A stretch of 64,000 nucleotides of DNA, taken from positions 1,652,047 to 1,716,046 of the forward strand of contig JAJUBI010000004.1 of the NCBI GenBank assembly GCA_022419385.1. Direction: 5' to 3'. The position numbers and the translations under genes are program-made. The notes beneath the pieces were generated by a model. It did no database searches. It was not told the DNA's origin and saw only the letters and a program-made list of their open reading frames with translations. Shown piece after piece: positions 21,829-33,466 of the stretch. Source of the stretch: Paraconiothyrium sp. Pb-2020 (Eukaryota > Ascomycota > Dothideomycetes > Pleosporales > Didymosphaeriaceae). Numbering within the stretch: the first letter of the stretch is position 1; each line of letters begins with the position of its first letter.

Positions 21829-23167
21829 TCACGAAATCATAAGATTTGGCCACTCCAGCCAGTCTTTCCAAAATGTGCCTAGGAATCTAGTTACCGCTTC
21901 GATCAGCATCCGACCTGCGCTCTTGACAAGCCACAAGTCACGATGTTGATGGAGAAGCACGGCATAGTGGCAGAGGATTATCAAGGCTTCAGGCGTGCGT
22001 CTCAATAGCAAGTCGGTGAAATTGCCAGAAAGAAGAGAAGGCCAAGCCCAAATCAGCCCTACAGATTGACAATCTTCAATTACAGATTCTTCAAAAGAAG
22101 TCTCTGTTTTATACACCAGCTCTAGATGCGATATAGCATCCCGACAGGCCTTTTCTGAGCTTGCGCTCATATCGGCGTCGTCCAGCAAGCGGTGGAGACG
22201 GTCTGCGACGGTTTTGGCGCGCTCCTGCATATGCGATGATGCAGTGCTCAATGAGCGTTCTGACTGCCTAAGGATTGGAGATAGATCGGACTGCAATAGT
22301 ACTTTCCATGATCGTTCCGTGATGGTACGAACCCCTCGATGAAGATTCGAATATGAGACGTATCTATCCAAGAAGCCGTCCGCGTCACATTCCGACGTGG
22401 CAACCGCTTCTGCGAGAGCATGTAGCCCGAGAAAGCTTGTGAAAATGAGCATAGGCGCACAATTTTCTGTGTTGATCTCCACTGGGCTGTCGTTGAGTAG
22501 GGTCAAGGCGTGCGTTTGCAGCGCCGTAGCTTCCTCGTGGTAATACGTTGCAAGCGCTGGCCTGGCGTGGCAAAGGTGCATGGCGGAGAGAGCAAGTATT
22601 TGATGCATGAGGTAAGGAGCAGACAGGGCAATGGGCATTGTTGCACGGAGGAATGCAGGGTCCAGCCGCTGACCCTGTGCAAGACTTGGAGTTGTTTCCA
22701 GGAAAAAATTACTGAGCAACTCCATGTGGCGTATGTTCAGAGGCGGATGTAAGGCGTCGTATTGCGCGGGAGAAGTCGTATCTAGATACGGCGATTCTGG
22801 AGTCGGAGCAAGCGTTGGTGGGTTGGATGTATGGGCCGTCAGGCGCACCGAAACTGTCGAGGGGGTCGTTGCTATTTGCATACAACTGCCATCTTCTGAT
22901 GATTCGGGTAGAGATGGACGTGTGGTCGGTGCTGAAGATGATCGTTGTGCATGAGATGGTATAGTAGGGTAAACGCAGCTTCGGTCAAGAGCCAGACAGT
23001 TCCTACAGGTAGGACGAGCTTCATCGCACTGTCAAAAGGCGGCGTTGCGTTAGGAAGATGCTCTAATAAAAGTGAAAGTCAAGGGCTGGAATGTTTACCT
23101 TCACATGGCGACGTTTGCACTCCCCGCAAACAAGCCGTGACTTCTTGTGGGGCCTGCGACGAGACAT
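21829..23167 (-). CDS. Zn(II)2Cys6 transcription factor
   Basis: Two exons on the minus strand: 23167-23099 and 23028-21829, separated by a 70-bp intron (GTAAAC donor, GACAG acceptor). Together 1269 nt, 422 aa. The intron splits the binuclear zinc cluster. The spliced product has C14-x2-C17-x6-C24-x6-C31-x2-C34 plus a sixth Cys after LALDRS, within KKSRLVCGECKRRHVK and CDEARPTCRNC. A Ser/Pro linker follows, then a helical region of the short fungal regulator type (HMELLSNFFLETTPSLAQG, APYLMHQILALSAMHLCH). It is divergent from the tannase gene with ~470 bp between start codons, so local control of the esterase is plausible but only inferred from position. Confidence 0.88.
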
Positions 23168-23640
23168 AGCGAGCCCTCCGACGAGGCAGGGCTTGCCACA
23201 AGTCGTATGGGCGAATGCAATCCTGCAAACGTGCGATCGGGCACCTGCGAGATGAGTGTGGCAAGGCCGAGCAGAAGCGTCGAGTTATACGAATACGTCG
23301 CCAAGAGCCTCGGCTCCGTCGGAGTGGGTCCGCTTTAGCCACCTAAATACGACGTATAGCAGTCTTACGAATACGACGGATGGGACCATACTTCATCGTT
23401 GACAGAGCGCATATTGATTAGGCAATATGATTAAGATCAGGTGCTCTATATGCCATCACGTCAAGGATTGATCAACAAGCAATAGAAATGGGTCCGTGAC
23501 TGCAAAACGTTAGACTCACGAACATTCAGAAACGGTATACGACCTATAATAGTTATTATAGCGAGTGCCGCGAGCATATAAGTATGTAGGCTCTTTGCAA
23601 ACAAAAAAGCGCTTCTGATCATAAAATGCTGTGTGGCGTC
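23168..23640. promoter_or_regulatory. Shared divergent promoter region of the Zn2Cys6 regulator and the tannase
   Basis: About 470 bp between divergent start codons. GC-rich near the regulator, AT-rich near the esterase (23400-23600). Zn2Cys6 proteins bind CGG triplets; I did not establish a clear inverted CGG site. Confidence 0.5.
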
Positions 23641-25364
23641 ATGGTTTCGATTACTTCGTTTCTCTCCTTGGTAGCAGCTGCTGTGACCTACCTCCCCGAA
23701 GTCGAGCTCAGTCTCCATTCCAATCTTTCGAATCGTCATGTGCCGCTTTCGCTTCTGATTTCAATATCCCCAACGTCAAAGTCCATTTCACTCAGTTCCT
23801 TCCACAAGGCTACAACCTGTCGATTCCAGATTATGTAAGTCTGATCTTGTACGATGTAGTGGTTTTCTAACCGAGTCAGCCGCAATCATGCATCGATTCT
23901 CTGGGCGCATCTCCCGACCAAACCATCCGCGCTGATGTGTGCCGCATTGCAATGCTTGTAAACACGTCCGCAAATAGCAGTATGACACTAGAAGCATGGT
24001 TACCGAAGGATTGGACAGCTCGATTCTTGAGCGGAGGCAATGGCGGCCTCAGCGGTTGTGTCCAATATCCGGACCTGTCGTATGGTTCATCTTCTGGGTT
24101 CGCAACGGTTAGCGGGAACAATGGACATAATGGCTCGTCTGGCATGCCCTTCTATCAACACCCTGAAGTACTTGAAGATTATGCCTACCGGGCTATTTAT
24201 ACTGGAGGGGTCGTGGGCAAGCAGGTCACCAATGCCTTTTACCACCGCGATGCTGCCAAGTCCTACTACATGGGCTGCTCCGGAGGAGGTCGACAAGGCT
24301 TCAAGCTGGCACAATCTTTTCCTGAAGTCTTCGATGGTATCATTGCTGCGGCTCCTGCTATTAATTTTAATAGCTTTGCTAGCTGGGGCGCAGGGGTCAG
24401 TGCTTTGGCTGGCTTTGACACCAATTCTACAGACTTTATTAGCGAAACTCTTTGGCAACTCGTTCATGAGGAGGTTTTGAGCCAGTGCGATGGTTTGGAT
24501 GGCGCAGTGGATGGGTAAGCTCTCACAATTCGATTGAACAATGTTTGCTAACCGTACTGAAGCATAATCGAAGACACAGACCTTTGTCATCCTCAATACG
24601 AACGCCTCATCTGTGGCGAAAATGCGAACGACACCACCAAGTGCTTGACCGGCGCTCAGGCGGCGAAAGTCCGCACTCTCTATGAGCCTTTCTACGGCGA
24701 TAATGGTACCCTGCTATATCCTCGCCTTCAACCCGGCACTGAGATAACCTCCTTCGGCACATATTTCTCAGGTACTCTTTCGAGCTTGTTTTCGGACTGG
24801 TTCAAATATGCTGTCTACGATCCCTCGTTCGATGCGAGAACGTTGGATCGGAACGATCTTACCTTCGCAGCTGCACATGATCCTTTCAACATCAGCACCT
24901 ATGATCCAGATCTTTCAGCGTTTGAACGCAAAGGAGGAAAACTGCTTACGCTGCACGGTTTGGAGGACAATATTATCCCAGCAGAGATCAGCACACTGTA
25001 CTACCATCGCGTCGCGGAAACAATGTCTCGGTCTCCCTCCGCCCTAGACGCTTTCTATCGCTACTTCCGTGTCAGCGGCTTGAGCCACTGTGCTTTAGGG
25101 ACTGGCGCATATAGCGTGGGTATGTACTCCTTTGGGCGCGTCGACAACGCTTTGGAGCAGGACCCAGACGACAATGTCCTGGCCCGGATCGTGGCATGGG
25201 TGGAGCGTGGCGAGGCGCCAGAATACATTCGCGGCACTGCCTTCGTTGGTGGGTCTCCGACCTCGGAGATTGCGTACAAGCGGAAGCATTGCAAATACCC
25301 ATTGAGAAATGTGTATGTCGGAAAAGGGAATTACACGGAGGAGAATGGTTGGAGATGTCAATAG
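23641..25364 (+). CDS. Tannase / feruloyl esterase family enzyme, secreted
   Basis: Predicted secreted esterase cleaving galloyl or feruloyl esters of plant phenolics. Firm introns: 23835-23879 and 24515-24562. The body shows the family CS-D-HC arrangement: nucleophile in GCSGGGRQG (Cys next to Ser), acid in LLTLHGLEDNIIP, and His in GLSHCALG (Cys next to His). Other family marks are GGNGGLSGC, a Ca-site-like loop and a C-terminal ENGWRC. The N-terminus is a problem. ATG 23641 (or 23626) starts a good signal peptide (MVSITSFLSLVAAAV), but the mature protein (SSCAAFASDFNIPNVKV) is in another frame. Either a 41-bp intron 23671-23711 joins them, at the cost of the signal core, or there is a one-base frameshift. 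Family call is firm; the start is not. Confidence 0.85.
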
Positions 25365-26233
25365 AGCAGGTGGATCGAGTGGATAAGGCTGATAGTGCGG
25401 ACTGGGGGACTTTCAAAATTCAATACCGTGTATACTGCAACAGTAATTCTCCTGTAGATGTGTCTTTATGTGATGTCGTCGATTACACAACTTGTATCAA
25501 ACCCAAATGATCTCCAGCCTGCTGCATCGTCGCATGAACAGCGCGACGAACTTCATTACCTACATTAGTAGGAATGGGATCTGAACCGATACATCGCTGA
25601 ATTCATGAGGCCGTTCATGTACACTAAAACACACTATCAGGGTCCACAGTTTGATGCAAAGCGGCGCATAGCCCAAACGTCCCCGTTGCGACCTAGCAAA
25701 ACCACGCATAGATTCAATCGGAGAACCAAGACTGTATGTAATGCACAAGGGAGAAGCGATTCCAAGTAGAGTTGCATAAGTGCAGCCAAGCCTTACACGC
25801 AACGCCTAAACCAACCTGAATTTTCGCCAGACCTAGATCACAAGTTGTGAGCGACTGGTTGGCGTGCGACACGTACGCGTTGGTCTCGGCGTATCGTTAC
25901 GCACACCAACAGTGTCAGCGCTACCATAGCGGCTCTCGACACGTCGTACAGATCACGTGATGCGTTGCTCACCTGCAGTTTGACGCGCGATACGTCGTAT
26001 AGATCACATGATGCATGGCTCAGTCTGCTTTGCCTCAGCGTATCTACGACGCACACGTATCCCCTTTATCTTCCTAAAAAGGTTTTCGCCGCAGCACGGT
26101 CGCATCGTTATATCTCTTCAAAATAAGTTCTCTGGCTTCGTACTGCATGATATTTATCTCGACACTTTTCCTTCCCCTGATTTTTCAAAAACATTCTTTT
26201 CCGTCATTTTACTTCTACAATACCTCTTCCATC
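25365..26233. other. Intergenic with short related motifs
   Basis: No gene recognised. Around 25845-26045 short phrases recur (ACACGTACGCG, GACACGTCGTACAGATCACGTGATGC and a near-copy with CGATACGTCGTATAGATCACATGATGC), forming a small imperfect direct duplication at ~25938-25964 and ~25987-26013. Confidence 0.5.
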
Positions 26234-27106
26234 ATGGCAGTACTACGCCCTACCACGGGAGGCTACTATCTCTGGAACTACCTCCCATCGATCCCCGCCG
26301 CCGTCATCTTCATTTTGCTATTCCTTATCATGACTGTGTTAATCGGATGGCGCATGTATAAAACCAAGACTTGGTTTTGCACGCCATTTGTGATTGGAGG
26401 GTTCTGTAAGACCGTTGGCCCGCCGTACTTGTGCTTCTGGTGCTGACTCAAAATACAAGTCGAATTCGTGGGATACTGCTCAAGAGCTTCAGCGCACAAC
26501 AAGACAGCCCGCATCATGCCATACGCCGTTCAAAACATGTTCATCCTACTCGGTCCGGCCCTCTTCGCAGCTTCGATCTACATGTGCTTGAGTCGCATCA
26601 TCCGTGGCGTCCGCGCCAACCATCTCTCGCTCATCAGACCGCAGACCCTCACGAAGACGTTCGTCAGCGGAGACGTTCTCTCTTTCGTAGTGCAAGGCGG
26701 TGCAGCTGGTATCATGGTAACCGGAAAAAATCCCAAAATTGGAGAAGGCATTGTGATTGCCGGTCTATTGGTCCAGGTCATCATGTTTGGACTCTTTGGC
26801 GCAACCGCAATAATCTTCCAGAAGCGTGTCAATCGCAGCCCTACACCCGAGTCCCGCACCGCCTCTATACCTTGGCGGAACAGCATGCGTATGCTCTTTA
26901 TTGTCAGTGCGCTCATTATGATTCGATCACTTTTCCGCGTCGTCGAGTATGCGTTGGGTAATGATGGTTATCCACTCAAACACGAGTGGACATTATACAT
27001 GTTCGACTCAGTCGTAATGTTCGCCGTGATGGTTGTTTACTATCTCTGGTACCCAACGTGGATTACTTCGGACAAGGTGGAGCCTGAGAATTATGGTATC
27101 AGTTGA
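26234..27106 (+). CDS. RTA1-like seven-transmembrane protein
   Basis: Two exons 26234-26405 and 26460-27106 (819 nt, 272 aa) with a 54-bp intron (GTAAGA donor, CTGAC branch site, ACAAG acceptor). Splicing yields GGFFEFVGYCSRASAHN, the family position where RTA1/RTM1 proteins have EFIGYxxR. Seven hydrophobic segments can be picked out, starting with IPAAVIFILLFLIMTVLIGW and including MFILLGPALFAASIYMCL and IVIAGLLVQVIMFGLFGATA. Fungal RTA1-domain proteins are membrane proteins linked to sterol/azole or 7-aminocholesterol tolerance and lipid translocation. The exact substrate here is unknown. Confidence 0.9.
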
Positions 27107-27296
27107 AAAAGGTACGGCAAGATATTGATGAGATGTGTGAAGGCAGTGATGGGAAGCGGGTAAGGTGGAAAGCCATATGATATCTGATCGAAAAGGCTTC
27201 GAGTGAGACTTCACATAAATTTGAAAGGCTGTGGCCTACATGTGTACAGGGGTGTATCTCTAGGGCGCGTTTTCAATTATCTCTTTTGTAGAAATC

Positions 27297-29285
27297 TCAT
27301 GACTTGTGTCTGTCCAGTCTCGCCCTACGCCACTTCGGCATGTTCCTTCGTCGCCAGAAGCGTTTCAATCCACGCCATACTCTTTGCCGCCTGTATATTG
27401 TCAGTATGTTTTTCATCCATGACATTAGTTGAATGAACGCCAACTTACATCAAAAGTACAATCATCGCCGAGGTGACTGGGATGCAAAGCCACCAGAAAT
27501 ACGCATCGCTATTCTTCAATGTGGGAAACTCCTCAAAGTTCATGCCGAAGTATCCTGCTAGGAAGGTCATCGGTAAAAACAAGATCGTAACAAACGTCAA
27601 CTGCTTCATGCTCTCGTTTTGATACGCGCCCATGGTATTGAAAATCAACGAGATCATACGATCCGCGGAGCGGCGCATACGTTCCAATGATTCTAGCACC
27701 ATGATGCAGTGATCTTCTACGTCGCTGAAGTACGTATGCGCCAGCGTGGTGATCGTAATAGATCCTGTGGAGGGATCTTTAGGCGTAAAGGGAGGCGGCG
27801 AGTTTGCAATGTGGGAGGAAGAAGGATTTCGGGGTGAGTCCGTCGTTTGGAGGAGAGCGTTGGAGTTGTGTTGGCGCAAGGCGTTTACGAGGCCTGATAT
27901 TGGAGCGATTTGGGACCGGAGGAGGGAGAGTTCAGAGGTGAGTATATAGCTACGCGCGCGTTAGTGGCTCGACGATAACATGTGCAATTACACCTGAGGA
28001 AGAACGTACAGAGCTTTTGAATGGGCAATGTTTGGTTCCAATAGAACTTCTAGTTCCAACTCTGCGATGCTTTCCTCGTATGCGGTCGCAATAGGTATAG
28101 TAAGGTCGACGATACCGTCGATTATCGCATGCATAACCATGCTCGCATCTCCACTTCTTCTCAAGACAGTCTCGGACGACTGCAAGCGTTTCAAGATCGG
28201 CTCTTCAATCACATCGGCAGAATGTTCGAAGAATGAAACTAAGGTGTTGTCGCTTTGAAGAAAAATGGACACTTGCTCGACGGAGACCATAAGACCTTTC
28301 GTGGCAAGAGTTGAATGCTCTTCCATGTACTTTGTTCTCTCGTCATTCAAATCGTGGCGATAAGCTTGCAGTGTTCTCACGGACTCTTGGTATTCGGCCG
28401 GGACCTGTTTCTCTCGAGAGGCCGGACTATGGATGCTGACATGTTTGGGGCGAGATGGTGGGAGTTCGCCCGTATTATTCGATGTGCGGATCAGTCGCTG
28501 CAAAGTCAGAAGTACTATCATGGTTTAGCTGTCAGAATACCCAAGCCCTCACAGGCAAAGACCTACCAAATACATGCTCTGGAAACCAATCCGCTTTTGT
28601 GCGATTTCTTGTATGAAGGAGATCTTCGATGGCAAGACTATGCAGCTTTTGCTTCTCGCCAAGCATCCGTACCACATCCCAGCTTAGACCATTTACAGAA
28701 TACCTGTCGTTGAAGCACATAAGCAGTGAATGTTCCCGGAGGGATGCGCGAGAAAGGAGTCTTACCATCGGCAGGTGACCCAGTCCTCGCGAGGTTTCTC
28801 AAGAAAACCTGCTAGGGTCGAATTCGTAAGCTCATGCCGTTCTATGCGATCCGCGGAGAAGTCCACGACGGTTATTTGCGACTACGGATTCGTTTCAGCT
28901 GACACGTCAAGAGCAAGGGTATCATGAATGTCGTGGCAGGCGTGGGAAGAGTGCAAATACACACCTTGACGCTCTTTGTCCTCCATTCGGGCCATGAATC
29001 CTCGTTCTGGATGTTGATACCAGGTTCGCTGCCTGCTATAGGCTCACGTGGAGCTGCGAGGCTGATAGATCGTGCACATTGATCGAGGTGCTTTCTGCCA
29101 ACCGAAACCCGCTCCCGGACAAGCTGCGGCGCTGTAAAGACCCTTGGTGCGTATGGCAATGGCCGTGACAAGGTCGTATAGCTTGCAATGCTATTGACGA
29201 TAGGGAACCCGAGTACCGTGCCATGAGATTTGCTAGGAATTAAAGCGGAACGCGCCACACCGCACGAACGCGGCAACAGAAACAT
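27297..29285 (-). CDS. CorA-type magnesium transporter
   Basis: Six exons on the minus strand: 29285-28965, 28881-28766, 28703-28567, 28514-28010, 27949-27449, 27390-27297. They sum to 1674 nt (557 aa). All five introns are GT-AG (52-83 bp); the junctions were chosen because each restores conserved sequence: TVVDFSADRIERHEL, CRWYSVNGLSWDVV, WFPEHVFVLLTLQRL and SKALYILTSELSLLR. The signature GMN is at residues 495-497 (YFGMNFEEFP) between two TM helices (TFVTILFLPMTFLAGYFGMN and WWLCIPVTSAMIVLLM). The last 31 residues are a strongly basic cytosolic tail. CorA/Alr/Mnr proteins form pentameric channels for Mg2+ entry. Whether this is the plasma-membrane, vacuolar or mitochondrial type cannot be told. 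It converges with the RTA1 gene, leaving 190 bp between. Confidence 0.92.
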
Positions 29286-31603
29286 TATGATATGCTGCTA
29301 TAAGACCCGCATCGTCTATGCAGGACTGCTAGATTGCCAAACGCAGAATTCACGATGGGCGACGTGATGGAACAAGCGGCGTGCTTCCGATACGGACGAC
29401 TGCGAGTGGCTGGCGATGACGACTGATCACGTGGTCACGCGTGGGCCGGGGCGCCGGCGTCCGAGCTCCGTCCAAAGCCCCAGAGTTTATCTCGCCACGT
29501 GCTGGCCTGGTCGCTACACAATATGTAATGCGCATCATACTTTCAACCTGCTTCAACGTTACCAAGAGTCAATTTCGCCAAGCTTGCATCAACCAATGCT
29601 ATCTTCCAAGGAATGACACTGACTATGCAGGTGTGTAATGTCAATTAACTTAGCAACCATTGGAAGCTCTCGCTACGTCGAATTTCTTCGCGCGTGAGCA
29701 ACAACACTTCCACACAAGGTTCGATAGAGCGAAATCCGTCCGGCAGCATGAATGGCACATTGCACTGCCCCGTAGCAGCATCATTCGCGCCGTGTACCAA
29801 GCCCGCAATTGTCGCTAGGTTCGGTTCAATATCAGCCAGATCGGTCGCAGCATAGGCAAGCAAACATCCTTCCGCAAAGGGTTGACCCAAAAATGTGGGC
29901 CGCAGGGCGAGGGCCAACAATGGCTACGAGCCACTCGTGGAACATGGCTTCAGACAGTCAGGAGCCGAACGTCAGACGGCACAGAACGGGGGGCTTGCCG
30001 GTGAGTGTTCAACACGGAGGGAGTCACCCAGCAAGAGCTCGAGGGTAGCCTGTTGTCGGCTGCACACATTGTGCCGCACTGCTTTGGCACGAAGATGCTT
30101 CGGCGTCTCTTTGAGAGGCGTATCACGACGACGATTCCTGACGCCCGGCAACGGCCTGCTGCTACCGTGTATTGTGGCCGAGTCCATAGACGATTGTTTC
30201 CTCACTGTGGTGCCTGAGAATGACGACCTCTTATATCTGGGTCGGGACTGCAAGTTTCGTGTCAATGGTCCGATTGACGAGCGTCTAGACCGCCTCATCA
30301 CCTCGTCAAGGGCGGTTACCGCACCTGCTGGGACCTGGATGGCACTGAGTTGTTCTTTTATAAGTCCATCTGATCACTGAACTTTCTGTACTCTCGATCA
30401 CCGTTGCGCGATCAAAAAAAAACAGGTACCTGACTTGTGACTGTGCAACTGATGCAATTTCTCCTCAAAGCCAGGAAGCTGAGCGGGAGAGAACGAAGAT
30501 TGAGGGAAGACTGATATGCCAGGAGCATCATCTGTCTTTGTTTTGGAAGCGCATGCTTCGCGATCTTGCGCGCCTGATCAACACCGCATCGTACGGTTAC
30601 GGATTGGAGTATGCACTTAAGATGACTGGTGCGGTCAAGTCGTGTCCGACGATGCAACAACAGTGCAGACTGAACTCGGTCATGGTAAGCGACAAACTTA
30701 TTGCGGATTTCTCGAAATTCAACGAGGTTTTTAGCTTTGGTGGCTGATCTGAGATAGATAGGAATTACCAAGCTACCTTAGTGTTTGTACATATCCTTCC
30801 TTGCTGTTATCGACGAAACGATTCTAGAAAACTAATAACAATGTTCTAGGATGCGGACTGTGCGCTGCGTCCGACTTTACCTACCCGTAAGGGCTCTTTT
30901 TTGCTAGTGGTTACAAACCCCTGCTAGACCTTCCCACACTAGCGAACTAACCATCTCGTTAAGGGAGTGCTGAGCAATTGTATATTGATTATTGGCAACT
31001 GGCTGAACCTCGCATTTAAGAGTGCGGAAATTGGCGTCTCAATTACTCGTTGACCTCATGTTAAGCTGCTGCTGTTCGAGCCATGCAGTATCCGACCGAG
31101 GTTAAATGACGGAAATAATCCATACGGAGGTCGCTCTTGATATACTTGAGCCACGTGGGATAGTGCATCTCATGGAACACGAACATAATGATACGTGTTG
31201 TGTCTCGTCTCAAGAGTCATCCTTTCGTCACCTCATCTTTCGAGCTGACTAGTTAAACACCGTGCACGCTCGAAAATCCCTTCGACGCCGCTTTGTCGCA
31301 CTCGACCACCGTGATGCTTGAAGAGACACGTCAGATTTCGAGTTTACATCTTTACAAGGTCTAGAATGCAAACACCGTCTACTCAATAACTTCCCTACTC
31401 AAATATACTACAAAGATGCGTTTCTACAGGATCGACCAAAGCCTGCCTAGTTGACTCAGCTCCGGGACGGCCGAGATAAGTATTCCAACCATCGATCATC
31501 CTCATCGAAGCTAGTTCCCACTCTATACAAACCCCTAGCTAGTAACATGATTGCCCGTAATCCAACATTCGCATCCGATACAACCTATCGCTCGAGTTTG
31601 ACC
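29286..31603. other. Long gene-poor stretch
   Basis: Promoter of the CorA gene and then ~2 kb without a recognisable gene. One plus-strand open frame (29895-30380, 161 codons, no clear ATG context) ends in a fairly protein-like segment (FLTVVPENDDLLYLGRDCKF). A minus-strand frame (29645-29920) contains FLGQPFAEGCLLAYA, slightly like the end of an amidase. Neither is strong enough to call a gene; a decayed enzyme gene is possible. Confidence 0.4.
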
Positions 31604-31939
31604 TCAAGAACAAATGATCTTCACCGACTTGACAAGGTACCCAGGGACAGTGCAACCCGGCGTTCCATCATTGAAGACAGCATTATTTCCATTCTCCGCG
31701 CCCGGGTTTCCCGCACAGTTGGCCTGTCGGTAATATTCGAATTTACAGCCGCCGTTCGAAATGACGTTCGCGCCAAGATAGCTGGTGGCCGTGCCAGTGA
31801 CGCACTGGGTACTGGTGGTAGTTCTGGTTCCCTCGCCGGTCTGGCAGTAGAGTTGCGTGATGAAGCTCCAGGTAGTGCTCGAGGCTACGCTGGTCTCGGC
31901 CAGGGAGATGAACGTGAGAAGAAGGGCGGAGTATTGCAT
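31604..31939 (-). CDS. Small secreted cysteine-rich protein (effector-like)
   Basis: Open frame of 111 aa from ATG 31939 on the minus strand. An upstream ATG at 31996 would add 19 residues and bury the signal. The N-terminus MQYSALLLTFISLAETSVAS is a convincing signal peptide. The mature part has six Cys (QLYCQ, TQCV, GGCKF, ANCAG, PGCTV and the penultimate residue), so three disulfides are possible, and many Thr/Ser/Asn/Gly. It has no recognisable catalytic domain. Small secreted cysteine-rich proteins near chromosome ends are frequent in plant-associated fungi; an effector role is inference. Confidence 0.7.
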   Translation of the reverse strand: MQYSALLLTFISLAETSVASSTTWSFITQLYCQTGEGTRTTTSTQCVTGTATSYLGANVISNGGCKFEYYRQANCAGNPGAENGNNAVFNDGTPGCTVPGYLVKSVKIICS

Positions 31940-33466
31940 GGTCGCTGACAAGCGTGGAGATGAATTGGGACGGAAAAACTTCTGGAGATGCAGCACTGCG
32001 AGAGAACGATGAAATGCTGAAGTAGAATAAAGGTGACGCTGCTCGGAGTATGGACTTGCGAATACATCGGGGTTGCGGAACTCTGTTTAAGTACCCGACG
32101 GTGTTGGTAAATATGGTGGTCGTTGTTAGACATGTAGAAAACAATTTGCCATCGCGATGTCACTGATGCAGCACATCTGCACAAGACATTCTCATAATAG
32201 CTAGATGTATGTTGTTAGTGTATAAATCATCTTCAAGGGAATAATACTGACCCCTATCGCCGGTCTATGCTCTGAACAGTATCCATCTTTCGGACTTTAC
32301 TGGCGGGATGCCTAATGTCAAAATCATGTCATAGAGGGATCGTATTCTCGCGCACACCGAGAGCTAAATGCCACATACTACCCACTGCCGTACCGATGCT
32401 CGGTAACTTGAGAGACAGTATTATCGATTTGTCCGGAATTTGTCGCATCTCTATAGCTCCAACGACATAGAGAAAGACCAAGCAATGTGAAGATTACTCT
32501 CGCTACTCGTAATTGACATGGTTTATGAACTGTACTCAATAGCCCTTCAAGGAGTAGAGACAATGACAAGTGATAATGTTCTACGTGTGGATACGACACA
32601 AGGACGAGTTTAATCTCCTTGCAAGAGGTCGAAACTCAGCTAGTGGATAAGAGAACTAGGTTACACGCGTCTGACAATAGTATATGAGCTAGGATTGACC
32701 GAAGTTTGTTTGTTGGTGACGTGGGTACTGGCAGGGTTCGCCTACCTCAGAACTAAGTGCCTGGGTATCCGTCTTCATTAGATACCGTACTATCGAGGTG
32801 CAAAATTGGAAGTCCACTGGAATCCAACGGTGTAGGTAAAGTCGAATTCCATCGAGTGATCTGATTCGTTAATGATTTACAGGACTTGTTGTGGAAGAAT
32901 TGTTGACTATCTAGAAGCGATTGGCTTATTTTTATTAGGAATCCACAGTTGAAGATAAAACATACTGCGCCCCATGCATTACTAAGAAGATTAATTTTCC
33001 ATGTTATTGAGAAGATTTTGTGCGCTGAGCCGCTCTTTGTATACTGTGCTGAAATGCTGAATTGTAGTGTGTATACCCGGCGTGCCAATAGAGATCATCC
33101 ATCGACACTACGGAGTGTGAGCCTGTAATAAATATCCTTTCCGAGATGTCTCCTGGTCTTTTGCCCTAACTGAGACGAAATAGACAGACCAGTGCCAGTA
33201 GCCAATATTCTTGACATTAATGCCTAGTCTTAAGGTCTATATGGTATTATCCAATTTTCGATTACTCTAACTTTACTATTGAAAAATACCTCAGGTCAAT
33301 TTTGGCAAAAGGAGATGTTTTGTTACTACTAGAGTGATTCGGAAACTTAAAATGTCCCCATTAGGCTAAGTCCCCAGATATCGATTAGGAATATATAACT
33401 CAACGTAGCACACGGACAATGATATAGACCTACCTACGCAAAACTACTATCAATCTTCATAAAATC
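31940..33466. other. Intergenic, increasingly AT-rich toward 33.4 kb
   Basis: No gene recognised. AT content rises from about 32.4 kb to the start of the NmrA-like gene. Confidence 0.5.

Noticed and set aside
24087..24596. 169-codon minus-strand frame in the tannase gene
   Set aside because: Antisense to a clearly coding strand.
29645..29920. Possible amidase C-terminus on the minus strand
   Set aside because: Only a short weak resemblance (FLGQPFAEGCLLAYA); no amidase catalytic motif nearby.
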